The position numbers and the translations under genes are program-made. Positions 16,799 to 25,716 of a stretch of 64,000 nucleotides of DNA are shown here, one piece after another. Numbering within the stretch: the first letter of the stretch is position 1; every line of letters begins with the position of its first letter. Source of the DNA: Pseudomonas weihenstephanensis (GTDB lineage: Bacteria > Pseudomonadota > Gammaproteobacteria > Pseudomonadales > Pseudomonadaceae); contig NZ_JYLF01000003.1 of NCBI RefSeq assembly GCF_001043055.1, forward strand, positions 558,001-622,000. The letters are read 5' to 3'. The notes beneath the pieces were generated by a model that saw only the letters and a list, made by a program, of their open reading frames with translations, was not told where the DNA came from and searched no databases.

Positions 16799-18049
16799 AT
16801 GCAACGCTATTCAGGCTTCGGCCTGTTCAAACACTCCCTCAGCCACCACGAAAACTGGCAAAAGATGTGGCGCACGCCCACGCCGAAAAAGGTCTACGAC
16901 GTGGTGATTGTCGGTGGCGGCGGGCATGGTTTGGCCACGGCGTATTACCTGGCCAAAGTCCACGGCATCAGCAACGTGGCGGTGGTTGAAAAAGGCTGGT
17001 TGGGCGGTGGCAACACCGCACGCAACACCACCATCGTGCGCTCCAACTATTTGTGGGACGAGTCGGCGCACTTGTACGAACACGCGATGAAGCTGTGGGA
17101 AGGCTTGTCTCAAGACCTCAACTACAACGTCATGTTCTCCCAGCGCGGCGTTTACAACCTGTGCCACACCCTGCAAGACATGCGCGACTCAGAGCGACGT
17201 GTCAGCGCCAATCGCCTGAACGGCGTGGACGGCGAATTGCTCAACGCGCAACAAGTGGCAGACGAAATCCCCTACCTCGACTGCTCTAAAAACACCCGTT
17301 ACCCGGTGATGGGCGCCACCGTGCAGCGGCGTGGCGGTGTGGCCCGCCATGATGCGGTGGCCTGGGGCTTTGCCAGGGCGGCCGATGCGCTGGGTGTGGA
17401 CTTGATCCAGCAAACCGAAGTGCTGGGCTTTCGCAAGGAAAACGGCGTGTGCATCGGTGTCGAGACCAGCAAGGGCTTTATTGGCGCCAAACGCGTGGGC
17501 GTGGTCACCGCCGGTAACTCCGGGCACATGGCGCGCCAGGCAGGCTTTCGCTTGCCGATTGAGTCGCACCCGCTGCAAGCGCTGGTGTCCGAGCCGATCA
17601 AACCGATTATCGACAGCGTGATCATGTCCAACGCGGTGCATGGCTACATCAGCCAGTCCGACAAGGGCGACTTGGTGATCGGTGCGGGCATCGATGGCTG
17701 GGTCGGTTATGGCCAGCGCGGCTCGTACCCGGTAATCGAGCACACGATTCAGGCGATTGTAGAGATGTTCCCGGTGTTGTCCCGTGTGCGCATGAACCGT
17801 CAATGGGGCGGCATCGTCGACACCACCCCCGACGCCTGCCCGATCATCTCCAAAACGCCGCTGCCTAACGTGTTCTTCAATTGCGGCTGGGGGACGGGCG
17901 GGTTCAAGGCCACGCCTGGCTCGGGCCATGTGTTTGCGGCCAGTTTGGCCACCGGTGAAATGCACCCGCTGGCGGTGCCATTCTCCCTCGAACGTTTCCA
18001 CAACGGCGCGTTGATCGACGAACACGGCGCCGCCGCGGTCGCTCACTAA
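16799..18049 (+). CDS. soxB: Sarcosine oxidase beta subunit
   Basis: A 416-residue FAD-dependent oxidoreductase (DAO fold), with the Rossmann motif [19 protein letters not shown] at about residues 35-53 and the motif [14 protein letters not shown] near the C-terminus. The ATG at 16799 ([14 protein letters not shown]) gives the typical length. SoxB carries the covalent FMN and FAD of heterotetrameric sarcosine oxidase, which oxidises sarcosine to glycine with transfer of the methyl carbon to tetrahydrofolate. It heads soxBDAG with a 14-base gap to soxD. In P. aeruginosa glyA1 lies immediately upstream; here it is absent. Confidence 0.94.
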   Translation: MQRYSGFGLFKHSLSHHENWQKMWRTPTPKKVYDVVIVGGGGHGLATAYYLAKVHGISNVAVVEKGWLGGGNTARNTTIVRSNYLWDESAHLYEHAMKLWEGLSQDLNYNVMFSQRGVYNLCHTLQDMRDSERRVSANRLNGVDGELLNAQQVADEIPYLDCSKNTRYPVMGATVQRRGGVARHDAVAWGFARAADALGVDLIQQTEVLGFRKENGVCIGVETSKGFIGAKRVGVVTAGNSGHMARQAGFRLPIESHPLQALVSEPIKPIIDSVIMSNAVHGYISQSDKGDLVIGAGIDGWVGYGQRGSYPVIEHTIQAIVEMFPVLSRVRMNRQWGGIVDTTPDACPIISKTPLPNVFFNCGWGTGGFKATPGSGHVFAASLATGEMHPLAVPFSLERFHNGALIDEHGAAAVAH

Positions 18050-18063
18050 CAGGAGAAATACCG

Positions 18064-18396
18064 ATGCTGCATATCTTCTGTCCTCATTGCGGCGAACTGC
18101 GCTCGGAAGAGGAGTTTCACGCGGCCGGTCAGGCGCACATTCCACGCCCGCTTGACCCTGATGCCTGCACCGACGCGCAGTGGGGCGATTACCTGTTCTT
18201 TCGTGACAACCCCCGCGGGCTGCACCACGAGCTGTGGAACCACGTGGCCGGTTGCCGTCAGTTTTTCAACGCCACGCGCAATACCGTGACCTACGAAATA
18301 CTGGAAACCTACCCCATTGGTACGGCGCCGCAATTCACTGAACAGCGGCCTCCGGCGACCGCGACTGCTACCAGCGCGCAGGGAGAAAAGGTATGA
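18064..18396 (+). CDS. soxD: Sarcosine oxidase delta subunit
   Basis: A 110-residue protein starting MLHIFCPHCGELRSEEEF. The CPHC pair near the N-terminus and a later HVAGCRQFF segment supply the zinc ligands expected for SoxD. Length and the WGDYLFFRDNPRGLHHELW segment are typical. It is a small structural subunit of the heterotetramer. A run of Ala/Thr (PPATATATSAQ) forms the C-terminal tail. Its stop overlaps the soxA start by four bases (ATGA). Confidence 0.93.
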   Translation: MLHIFCPHCGELRSEEEFHAAGQAHIPRPLDPDACTDAQWGDYLFFRDNPRGLHHELWNHVAGCRQFFNATRNTVTYEILETYPIGTAPQFTEQRPPATATATSAQGEKV

Positions 18397-21300
18397 GCCA
18401 GACCCATCGCCTGGCCAATGGCGGCCGTGTGGATCGCAGCAAAGTGCTGACCTTTACCTTCAACGGCCAACCCTACTCAGGTTACGAAGGCGACAGCCTG
18501 GCCGCCGCCCTGTTGGCCAACGGTGTCGACATCATTGGGCGCAGCTTCAAATATTCCCGGCCCCGGGGTATTTATGCCGCGGGCGCCGAAGAGCCGAACG
18601 CGGTGCTGCAAATCGGCGCCACCGAGGCGACGCAAATCCCCAACGTGCGCGCCACGCAGCAGGCGCTGTATCAGGGCCTGGTGGCCACCAGCACCAACGG
18701 CTGGCCCAACGTGAACACTGACATGATGGGCATTTTGGGCAAAGTCGGCGGCACGTTGATGCCACCGGGGTTTTACTACAAAACGTTCATGTACCCGAAG
18801 TCGTTCTGGATGACGTATGAAAAGTACATCCGCAAGGCGGCAGGTTTGGGCCGTTCGCCGACGCAAAATGACCCGGATACTTATGACTACATGAACCACC
18901 ACTGCGACGTGCTGATCGTCGGCGCCGGGCCTGCGGGGCTGGCGGCGGCCTTGGCGGCAGCGCGCAGCGGCGCCCGGCTGATCGTAGCCGATGAGCAGGA
19001 AGCGTTCGGCGGCAGTTTGCTCGACAGTCGCGAAAGCCTGGACGGCAAGCCGGCGATGGCCTGGGTTGCCAGCGTGCTGGCCGAACTCAACGCATTGCCC
19101 AACGTGGTGTTGCTGCCGCGTGCCACGGTCAACGGCTATCACGACCACAACTTTGTGACGATTCACGAACGATTGACCGACCACATGGGCGACCGCGCGC
19201 CGGCCGGCCAGGTGCGTCAACGTATCCATCGGGTGCGCGCCCAGCGCGTGGTGCTGGCCACCGGCGCCTGTGAGCGTCCGTTGGTGTATGGCAACAACGA
19301 TGTACCGGGCAACATGCTTGCCGGGGCGGTGTCCACTTACGTGCGTCGCTACGGCGTGGCGCCGGGCCGTACGTTGCTGCTGAGTACCAATAACGATCAT
19401 GCCTACCGTGTGGCGCTGGACTGGCTCGATGCCAGCTTGCCAGTGGTCGCGATTGCCGATGCCCGCAGCAACCCCCGCGGTGCGCTGGTCGAAGAGGCGC
19501 GGGCCAAAGGCATCCGCATTTTGACCGGTAGCGCGGTGATCGAAGCCCGGGGCAGCAAGCGCGTAACCGGCGGGCGGGTGGCGGCAATTGACCTCAAAGC
19601 CCACCGCGTGACCAGCCCCGGCGAGATGCTCGACTGCGATCTGATTGCCACCTCGGGCGGCTACAGCCCGGTGGTGCACTTGGCCTCGCACTTGGGCGCC
19701 AGGCCGATCTGGCGTGAAGACATCCTCGGGTTTGTGCCCGGTGAAGCGCCGCAAAAGCGCGTGTGCGTGGGCGGTATCAATGGCGTCTACAGCCTCGGCG
19801 ACACACTGGCTGACGGTTTTGAAGGCGGCGCGCGCGCGGCCAGCGAAGCCGGGTTTAAAGCCGTGGAAGGCGTGCTGCCCAACGCGCTGAAACACTATGA
19901 AGAACCGACGCTGGCGCTGTTTCAGGTGCCGCATGAAAAGGGCACCGCGCGAGCGCCCAAACAATTTGTCGACCTGCAAAACGACGTCACGGCGGCAGCC
20001 ATCGAACTGGCGACCCGTGAAGGCTTTGAGTCGGTGGAACACGTCAAGCGTTACACCGCGCTGGGGTTTGGCACCGATCAGGGCAAGCTTGGCAACGTCA
20101 ACGGGCTGGCCATCGCTGCGCGCTCGCTGAACGTGAGCATCACGCAGATGGGCACCACCATGTTTCGGCCCAACTACACACCGGTCACCTTTGGTGCCGT
20201 GGCAGGGCGTCATTGCGGCCCTCTTTTCGAGCCGGTGCGTTACACCGCGCTGCACCCTTGGCACGTCAAACAGGGCGCAGCATTTGAAGACGTCGGCCAG
20301 TGGCAACGCCCTTGGTACTTCCCGCGGGGTGGCGAAGACCTGCATGCCGCCGTCAAGCGCGAGTGCCAGGCGGTGCGTGACAGCGTGGGCCTTCTGGATG
20401 CCTCCACGCTGGGCAAAATCGACATTCAGGGCCCGGATGCGCGCGAATTTTTGAACCGTATCTACACCAACGCCTGGACCAAACTGGACGTGGGCAAAGC
20501 GCGTTACGGGCTGATGTGCAAAGAAGACGGCATGGTCTTCGACGACGGCGTGACCGCGTGCCTGGCCGATAACCATTTCCTGATGACCACCACCACCGGT
20601 GGCGCGGCGCGCGTGCTGCAATGGCTGGAGATTTATCAACAGACCGAATGGCCGGACCTCAAGGTGTACTTCACCTCCGTCACCGACCACTACGCGACCC
20701 TGACCTTGTCTGGCCCCAACAGCCGCCTGTTGCTCAGTGAGGTGAGTGACATTGATCTTGACCGTGAAGCCTTCCCGTTTTTGAGCTGGAAAGAAGGTCG
20801 GGTCGGTGGTGTGCCTGCGCGGGTGTTCCGCATCTCGTTCACCGGAGAGTTGTCGTACGAAATCAACATCCAGGCCGATTACGCGATGGGCGTGCTGGAG
20901 AAGATCGTCGAGGCGGGTAAAGCCTACAACCTGACCCCTTACGGCACTGAAACCATGCACGTATTGCGGGCCGAGAAGGGCTTCATCATCGTCGGCCAGG
21001 ACACGGACGGCTCCATGACCCCAGATGACTTGAACATGGGGTGGTGCGTGGGCCGCACCAAACCGTTTTCGTGGATTGGCTGGCGAGGCATGAACCGCCA
21101 AGACTGCGTGCGTGAACAGCGCAAACAACTGGTGGGGCTTAAACCGGTCGACCCGAGGCAATGGCTGCCTGAAGGCGCGCAACTGGTGTTGGACCCCAAA
21201 CAGGCGATCCCGATGAACATGGTGGGCCATGTGACTTCCAGCTACACCTGCGGCTCGCTGGGGTATTCATTTGCGATGGGCGTGGTTAAAGGTGGCCTCA

Positions 21301-21410
21301 AACGCATGGGCGAGCGGGTATTTGCGCCGTTGGCGGATGGCCGCGTGATCGAAGCCGAGATTGTGTCTTCGGTGTTTTTCGATCCCAAGGGCGAGCGGCA
21401 GAATATTTGA
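18393..21410 (+). CDS. soxA: Sarcosine oxidase alpha subunit
   Basis: A 1005-residue subunit, normal for the family. Order: N-terminal 2Fe-2S-ferredoxin-like fold without its cluster (TFTFNGQPYSGYEGDSLAAALLANG), NAD-binding Rossmann segment HCDVLIVGAGPAGLAAALA near residue 168, central oxidoreductase part (ATGACERPLVYGNNDVPGNM), and a C-terminal GcvT-like tetrahydrofolate-binding half (VRDSVGLLDASTLGKIDIQG onward). It channels the sarcosine methyl carbon to tetrahydrofolate. The long open frame on the opposite strand is a codon-bias shadow. Confidence 0.95.
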   Translation: MSQTHRLANGGRVDRSKVLTFTFNGQPYSGYEGDSLAAALLANGVDIIGRSFKYSRPRGIYAAGAEEPNAVLQIGATEATQIPNVRATQQALYQGLVATSTNGWPNVNTDMMGILGKVGGTLMPPGFYYKTFMYPKSFWMTYEKYIRKAAGLGRSPTQNDPDTYDYMNHHCDVLIVGAGPAGLAAALAAARSGARLIVADEQEAFGGSLLDSRESLDGKPAMAWVASVLAELNALPNVVLLPRATVNGYHDHNFVTIHERLTDHMGDRAPAGQVRQRIHRVRAQRVVLATGACERPLVYGNNDVPGNMLAGAVSTYVRRYGVAPGRTLLLSTNNDHAYRVALDWLDASLPVVAIADARSNPRGALVEEARAKGIRILTGSAVIEARGSKRVTGGRVAAIDLKAHRVTSPGEMLDCDLIATSGGYSPVVHLASHLGARPIWREDILGFVPGEAPQKRVCVGGINGVYSLGDTLADGFEGGARAASEAGFKAVEGVLPNALKHYEEPTLALFQVPHEKGTARAPKQFVDLQNDVTAAAIELATREGFESVEHVKRYTALGFGTDQGKLGNVNGLAIAARSLNVSITQMGTTMFRPNYTPVTFGAVAGRHCGPLFEPVRYTALHPWHVKQGAAFEDVGQWQRPWYFPRGGEDLHAAVKRECQAVRDSVGLLDASTLGKIDIQGPDAREFLNRIYTNAWTKLDVGKARYGLMCKEDGMVFDDGVTACLADNHFLMTTTTGGAARVLQWLEIYQQTEWPDLKVYFTSVTDHYATLTLSGPNSRLLLSEVSDIDLDREAFPFLSWKEGRVGGVPARVFRISFTGELSYEINIQADYAMGVLEKIVEAGKAYNLTPYGTETMHVLRAEKGFIIVGQDTDGSMTPDDLNMGWCVGRTKPFSWIGWRGMNRQDCVREQRKQLVGLKPVDPRQWLPEGAQLVLDPKQAIPMNMVGHVTSSYTCGSLGYSFAMGVVKGGLKRMGERVFAPLADGRVIEAEIVSSVFFDPKGERQNI

Positions 21411-21463
21411 GTGTGTGATGTGTGCAGACGCGACCAACCACAACATTTGCAACGGGTGAGTTC

Positions 21464-22099
21464 ATGACCACAGCCAACGTATATCAGCAGCGCCCGGACG
21501 CGGCGGCCAAAGCCGAGTCATCACTGCATCACAGCACCCTGGCCAGCCTGATCGGCCAGGGCGCGCAACAACCCGGCGTGATCGTGCGCGAGAAAAAACT
21601 GCTGGGCCATCTGACCTTGCGCGGCGACGCCCGAGACCCCGCATTTAGCCAAGGGGTGCATCACGTGCTGGGCCTTGAGCTGCCGGTGGCGCTAACGCTG
21701 GCGGTGGCGGGCGAGGTGTCAGTGCAATGGATGGGGCCGGATGAATGGCTACTGATCGTGCCGGGCGGCCAGGAATTTGCGCTTGAAACAGCCCTGCGCC
21801 ACGCGTTGGCCGGGCTGCACATCAGCGTGGTGAATGTCAGTGGCGGCCAGCAATTGCTGGAGCTGAGCGGGCCGAAGGTGCGTGAGGTACTGATGAAGTC
21901 GACCAGCTACGACGTGCACCCCGACAACTTCCCGGTGGGCAAGGCGGTGGGCACGGTGTTTGCCAAGTCGCAGCTGGTGATTCGTCATACCGCGCAAGAC
22001 ACATGGGAGCTGCTGATTCGGCGCAGCTTTTCGCAGTATTGGTGGCTATGGTTGCAAGATGCTGCGGCTGAGTATGGGTTGAGGGTTGAGACCGAGTGA
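21464..22099 (+). CDS. soxG: Sarcosine oxidase gamma subunit
   Basis: A 211-residue SoxG. The ATG at 21464 (MTTANVYQQRPDAAAKAESSL) is preferred to a GTG at 21422. The sequence shows the family's GcvT-like small fold with MGPDEWLLIVPGG near residue 87 and VNVSGGQQLLELSGPKVREVL near 125. It completes the heterotetramer with SoxB, SoxD and SoxA, 53 bases after soxA. A double REP element follows before purU. Confidence 0.93.
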   Translation: MTTANVYQQRPDAAAKAESSLHHSTLASLIGQGAQQPGVIVREKKLLGHLTLRGDARDPAFSQGVHHVLGLELPVALTLAVAGEVSVQWMGPDEWLLIVPGGQEFALETALRHALAGLHISVVNVSGGQQLLELSGPKVREVLMKSTSYDVHPDNFPVGKAVGTVFAKSQLVIRHTAQDTWELLIRRSFSQYWWLWLQDAAAEYGLRVETE

Positions 22100-22106
22100 T
22101 GGCCGG

Positions 22107-22217
22107 CCCTCACCCCAACCCTCTCCCAGAGGGAGAGGGGGCTGATTCGTGGGTTTTCAGCGATCTGCTTTTGCTTCTAGTACCCTCTCCCTTTGGGAGA
22201 GGGTTAGGGTGAGGGGC
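22107..22217. repeat. Paired REP element between soxG and purU
   Basis: Two CCCTCTCCC / GGGAGAGGG palindromes at 22107-22140 and 22182-22217 are arranged head to head with CCCTCACCCCAACC and GGTTAGGGTGAGGGG outer arms. The whole 155-base intergenic gap is essentially this pair, the same design as at 5688-5840. Confidence 0.87.
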
Positions 22218-22254
22218 TTTTGCTTTTTCACTTAACCACAATAAGGACACCTGC

Positions 22255-23112
22255 ATGAGCCGCGCCCCGGATACCTGGATTCTCACTGCCGATTGCCCCA
22301 GCAGGCTCGGCACCGTCGATGCAGTCACACGCCACCTGTTTGAGCATCAGTGCTACGTCACCGAGCACCATTCCTTCGACGATCAACGCTCCGGGCGTTT
22401 TTTCATCCGCGTCGAATTTCGCCAACCTGACGGCTTCGATGAACACGCTTTTCGTGCGGGCCTCGCCGAACGTGGTCATGCGTTTAACATGGTGTCCGAA
22501 CTCATCCCCCCGCATTACCGGCCCAAAGTGCTGATCATGGTGTCCAAGTCTGACCACTGCCTGAACGACTTGCTGTATCGCCAGCGCATCGGCCAGTTGT
22601 CGATGGACGTCGTGGCCGTGGTCTCTAATCACCCCGACCTGGAGCCGCTGGCGCGCTGGCACGGCATTGCATACCACCATTTCGCCCTCGATCCGAACGA
22701 CAAACTCGCCCAAGAGGCCAGGGTCTGGCAGGTGATCGAGGACACCGGCGCCGAACTGGTGATCCTTGCCCGCTATATGCAAGTGCTGTCACCCCAGCTG
22801 TGCCGCAAGCTCGATGGCAAGGCGATCAATATTCACCACTCGTTGCTGCCGGGTTTCAAGGGCGCCAAGCCCTATCACCAAGCCTATGAAAAGGGGGTGA
22901 AGCTGGTCGGCGCCACCGCGCATTACATCAACAATGACCTCGATGAAGGCCCGATCATCGCTCAAGGTGTGGAAGCGGTAGACCACAGTCATTACCCCGA
23001 AGACCTGATCGCCAAAGGCCGCGATATCGAGGCGCAAACACTGGCCCGGGGCGTGGGCTATCACATTGAGCGACGCGTTTTCCTAAATGGAGGTCGTACG
23101 GTGGTGCTGTAG
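22255..23112 (+). CDS. purU: Formyltetrahydrofolate deformylase (catabolic paralogue)
   Basis: A 285-residue protein with an N-terminal ACT domain (WILTADCPSRLGTVDAVTRH) and a C-terminal formyltransferase domain carrying the catalytic Asn/His motif (AINIHHSLLPGFKGAKPY) and downstream Asp (NNDLDEGPIIAQG). It hydrolyses 10-formyl-tetrahydrofolate to formate and tetrahydrofolate. Its position between soxG and fdhA matches the purU2-fdhA arrangement of P. aeruginosa, and its role is regenerating folate loaded by sarcosine oxidase. The start follows AAGGACACCTGC. Confidence 0.94.
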   Translation: MSRAPDTWILTADCPSRLGTVDAVTRHLFEHQCYVTEHHSFDDQRSGRFFIRVEFRQPDGFDEHAFRAGLAERGHAFNMVSELIPPHYRPKVLIMVSKSDHCLNDLLYRQRIGQLSMDVVAVVSNHPDLEPLARWHGIAYHHFALDPNDKLAQEARVWQVIEDTGAELVILARYMQVLSPQLCRKLDGKAINIHHSLLPGFKGAKPYHQAYEKGVKLVGATAHYINNDLDEGPIIAQGVEAVDHSHYPEDLIAKGRDIEAQTLARGVGYHIERRVFLNGGRTVVL

Positions 23113-23195
23113 GCGCCGCTTCGCCAACTAAGCTGCAAGAAGATCGGCTTGCGGCTGGCCGATCACCCCTCTCAATAACAACAAGGGTGAACTCG

Positions 23196-24392
23196 ATGGC
23201 TGACAATCGCGGTGTGGTGTACTTGGGCAATGGACAGGTTCAGGTGCAATCCATTCCTTTTCCCAAGATGCAAAACCCTCAAGGCAAAGCGATTCACCAC
23301 GGCGTGATTCTGCGGGTGGTGTCGACCAATATCTGCGGTTCTGACCAGCACATGGTGCGCGGGCGCACCACGGCGCAAACCGGTCTGGTACTGGGCCATG
23401 AGATCACCGGCGAGGTGATCGAAGCCGGGCGCGATGTGGAGCATCTCAAGGTCGGTGATTTGGTCTCGGTGCCGTTCAACGTGGCGTGCGGACGTTGCCG
23501 CAGTTGCAAGGAGCAGAACACCGGTGTGTGCCTGACCGTCAACCCGGCCCGTCCCGGCGGCGCATATGGTTACGTGGACATGGGCGATTGGGTGGGCGGT
23601 CAGGCTGAATATGTATTGGTGCCGTATGCCGATTTCAACCTGCTCAAGTTGCCAAATCGCGATGCGGCGATGGAAAAAATCCGCGACCTGACTTGCCTGT
23701 CGGACATTCTGCCCACCGGTTACCACGGCGCCGTCACCGCGGGTGTTGGCCCCGGCAGCACGGTCTACATTGCAGGCGCAGGTCCAGTTGGGCTGGCGGC
23801 GGCCGCGTCGGCGCGTTTGCTGGGGGCCGCCGTGGTGATTGTCGGGGACGTGAACCCGATTCGACTGGCGCATGCCAAGGCGCAAGGTTTTGAGATTGCC
23901 GACCTGTCCAAAGACACACCGCTGCATGAGCAAATCGCTGAGCTGCTGGGCGAACCCGAAGTGGATTGCGCGGTAGACGCCGTAGGTTTTGAGGCCCGTG
24001 GCCACGGGCATGACGGCGCCAAACACGAAGCCCCGGCCACGGTGCTCAACTCATTGATGGGCGTGGTGCGGGTGGCGGGCAAAATCGGTATTCCGGGGCT
24101 GTATGTCACTGAAGATCCGGGCGCCGTAGACGCCGCCGCGAAGAAGGGCAGCCTGAGCATTCGCTTTGGCTTGGGCTGGGCCAAATCCCACAGCTTCCAT
24201 ACCGGCCAGACCCCGGTCATGAAATACAACCGCCAACTGATGCAGGCCATCATGTGGGACCGCATTAAAATTGCCGACATTGTGGGGGTGGAGGTCATCA
24301 GCCTGGATGACGCGCCGCGTGGCTACGGCGAGTTTGATGCAGGGGTGCCGAAGAAGTTTGTGATTGACCCGCACCGCCTGTTCAGCGCCTAG
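23196..24392 (+). CDS. fdhA: Glutathione-independent formaldehyde dehydrogenase
   Basis: A 398-residue zinc-dependent medium-chain dehydrogenase. The ATG at 23196 gives MADNRGVVYLGNGQVQVQ. Catalytic zinc ligands are in NICGSDQHMVRG and GHEITGEVIEAG. The structural zinc cysteines are in the lobe CGRCRSCKEQNTGVC near residues 98-112. The NAD motif is VYIAGAGPVGLAAAASA. Long inserts distinguish it from ordinary alcohol dehydrogenases. It oxidises formaldehyde, released by GbcAB and DgcAB demethylation, to formate. It is the last gene of the sox-purU-fdhA run. Confidence 0.95.
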   Translation: MADNRGVVYLGNGQVQVQSIPFPKMQNPQGKAIHHGVILRVVSTNICGSDQHMVRGRTTAQTGLVLGHEITGEVIEAGRDVEHLKVGDLVSVPFNVACGRCRSCKEQNTGVCLTVNPARPGGAYGYVDMGDWVGGQAEYVLVPYADFNLLKLPNRDAAMEKIRDLTCLSDILPTGYHGAVTAGVGPGSTVYIAGAGPVGLAAAASARLLGAAVVIVGDVNPIRLAHAKAQGFEIADLSKDTPLHEQIAELLGEPEVDCAVDAVGFEARGHGHDGAKHEAPATVLNSLMGVVRVAGKIGIPGLYVTEDPGAVDAAAKKGSLSIRFGLGWAKSHSFHTGQTPVMKYNRQLMQAIMWDRIKIADIVGVEVISLDDAPRGYGEFDAGVPKKFVIDPHRLFSA

Positions 24393-24410
24393 AGCGCAAC
24401 ACTGAGTCGC

Positions 24411-24432
24411 AACAGTGAGCGTGCTCGCTGTT
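24411..24432. terminator. Hairpin between convergent fdhA and RskA-like gene
   Basis: AACAGTGAGC (24411-24420) and GCTCGCTGTT (24423-24432) form a 10-bp arm pair with one mismatch and a two-base loop. No U-tract follows on either strand, so it is a weak terminator candidate placed where two genes converge. Confidence 0.4.
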
Positions 24433-24437
24433 ACGGC

Positions 24438-24947
24438 TCATTCGCGCAGTGGCGTGCTGATGTACAACGTTGGGCCCTGCGGCTGGCCATGTTTGGCACC
24501 GCCGCGTTGTTCCAGGGTAATAGCGAGTTGGCGCGCCCCTTTGAGGCTGCTTTGCTGCACGAAGTTGATGCCTGCCCAGTCCTCAGTCAGGGGTGAGATC
24601 AGCCCCAGAGACACCGGGCTGGCATTGTCTTGCAAAGCCCACAGCTCCAGATCGCTGCTTTTGGCGGTCATGATGGCTTGCTGGGGATACATCTTCAGGT
24701 AGTCGTTGTAGATGTCGACGCGGATCACGGGTCGGGCATTGGCGTCCAACAGCATGACCTGGCGTTGAAGGCGCTCGTTTTGCCAGATCACGATCAGCGC
24801 CAACACCCCGATCAGCAGGCTGGCATAAACCCAGACAGACATCCGCCGCCATGCGGTCTTTTTTGCGGCGTTTGCAGGCGGGGTCCCCTGTCGCAATGAG
24901 CTGTAGTAGGGGTTGTGGTACAGCGTGAGGCGAGGCGCGGTTGACAT
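24438..24947 (-). CDS. RskA-domain membrane protein lacking the zinc anti-sigma domain
   Basis: A 169-residue protein with a short cytoplasmic N-terminus (about 35 residues), one membrane helix (VWVYASLLIGVLALIVIW) and an extracytoplasmic RskA-like domain (SSDLELWALQDNASPVSLGLIS; LAITLEQRGGAKHGQPQGPTLY). The C-terminal half is clearly homologous to that of the next gene upstream, but the anti-sigma zinc-finger-like domain is missing. It may be a duplicate that modulates the anti-sigma factor or its proteolysis; this is inference. It lies 94 bases downstream of the full-length anti-sigma gene on the same strand. Confidence 0.7.
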   Translation of the reverse strand: MSTAPRLTLYHNPYYSSLRQGTPPANAAKKTAWRRMSVWVYASLLIGVLALIVIWQNERLQRQVMLLDANARPVIRVDIYNDYLKMYPQQAIMTAKSSDLELWALQDNASPVSLGLISPLTEDWAGINFVQQSSLKGARQLAITLEQRGGAKHGQPQGPTLYISTPLRE

Positions 24948-25041
24948 GTAAAAGTCCTGTGAAACAAGCCGGCTGAGCGCTTAGCATCCAGCGGTTTGTG
25001 ACAGGTGCCTAGCTGTCAGAACTGACAGGTCACGACAGCGA

Positions 25042-25716
25042 CTAAAGCGCCGCCAGTGGGCCTTGGTAAAGCACCGGCCCGGTCGGCTGTCCGGTCGGCG
25101 ACCCTCCGCGTGGCTCCAGGCTGACGGCCAGCACCACAGATGCCTTGAGCAATTGTTGCTGACGGTCACTCAGGCCGATCATTCCCTCGCCCCCGGTCGG
25201 GATCAGCCCCAGCGACACCGGTTTGCCCTCCACCGGGAGCGCCCACAGTTCCAGGCTGCGCCCAGGCTCGATGGCGGCCAATTGCAGTGGTAGCACCCGC
25301 AGATAATCGGCATGGGCTTCGATCCGCAGGCCCGGCTGCGCCGTACCGCTGAGCAGGGTGGCGTTGTACAGCACGTTATCGCGCAAATAGAGCACGCTCA
25401 CGCCTACGACGATGACCAGGGTGCAGAGGGCAGCGCTGAGTCGCAGCCTGTTCCAGAACGGGCGTTTTTGCGGTGCGTGGAGCTTTTGCGGCTCGATGCG
25501 CGCCACGATGGTTTGCCACACCTGTTCGGGCACCGGTTGTTCGGTCAGTGGTTGGCTGAGGCTCATCAGGTGAGTGTGCCAGTGTCCGAGTTCCGCGCGC
25601 AGGGCCGCATCTTCCAGCAGCAAGTGTTCGAAGCGTTTGCGCGCCAGTGGCGGCATCAGGCCGATGGCGTAATCGGCTGCGAGCGCACGGCGCAGGCTAG
25701 GCGTTTGATAATTCAT
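25042..25716 (-). CDS. Anti-sigma-K factor RskA-like protein
   Basis: A 224-residue single-pass protein. The ATG at 25716 (MNYQTPSLRRALAADYAIGLMPP) overlaps the sigma gene stop by four bases, which implies coupling. The N-terminal cytoplasmic domain of ~90 residues has the DYAIGLMPPLARKRFEHLL pattern of RskA-type anti-sigma domains. A membrane helix (LSAALCTLVIVVGVSVLYL) and an extracytoplasmic RskA domain (SLELWALPVEGKPVSLGLIP; LEPRGGSPTGQPTGPVLYQG) follow. It is inferred to sequester the adjacent ECF sigma factor at the membrane. Confidence 0.85.
   Translation of the reverse strand: MNYQTPSLRRALAADYAIGLMPPLARKRFEHLLLEDAALRAELGHWHTHLMSLSQPLTEQPVPEQVWQTIVARIEPQKLHAPQKRPFWNRLRLSAALCTLVIVVGVSVLYLRDNVLYNATLLSGTAQPGLRIEAHADYLRVLPLQLAAIEPGRSLELWALPVEGKPVSLGLIPTGGEGMIGLSDRQQQLLKASVVLAVSLEPRGGSPTGQPTGPVLYQGPLAAL

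Noticed and set aside
18477..21230. A 917-codon open frame antisense to soxA
   Set aside because: It is rich in His, Arg and Gln with no domain, covers soxA exactly, and reflects GC-rich codon bias.
24411..24432. A strong rho-independent terminator
   Set aside because: The hairpin is real but lacks a U-tract on both strands, so it is listed only as a weak candidate.
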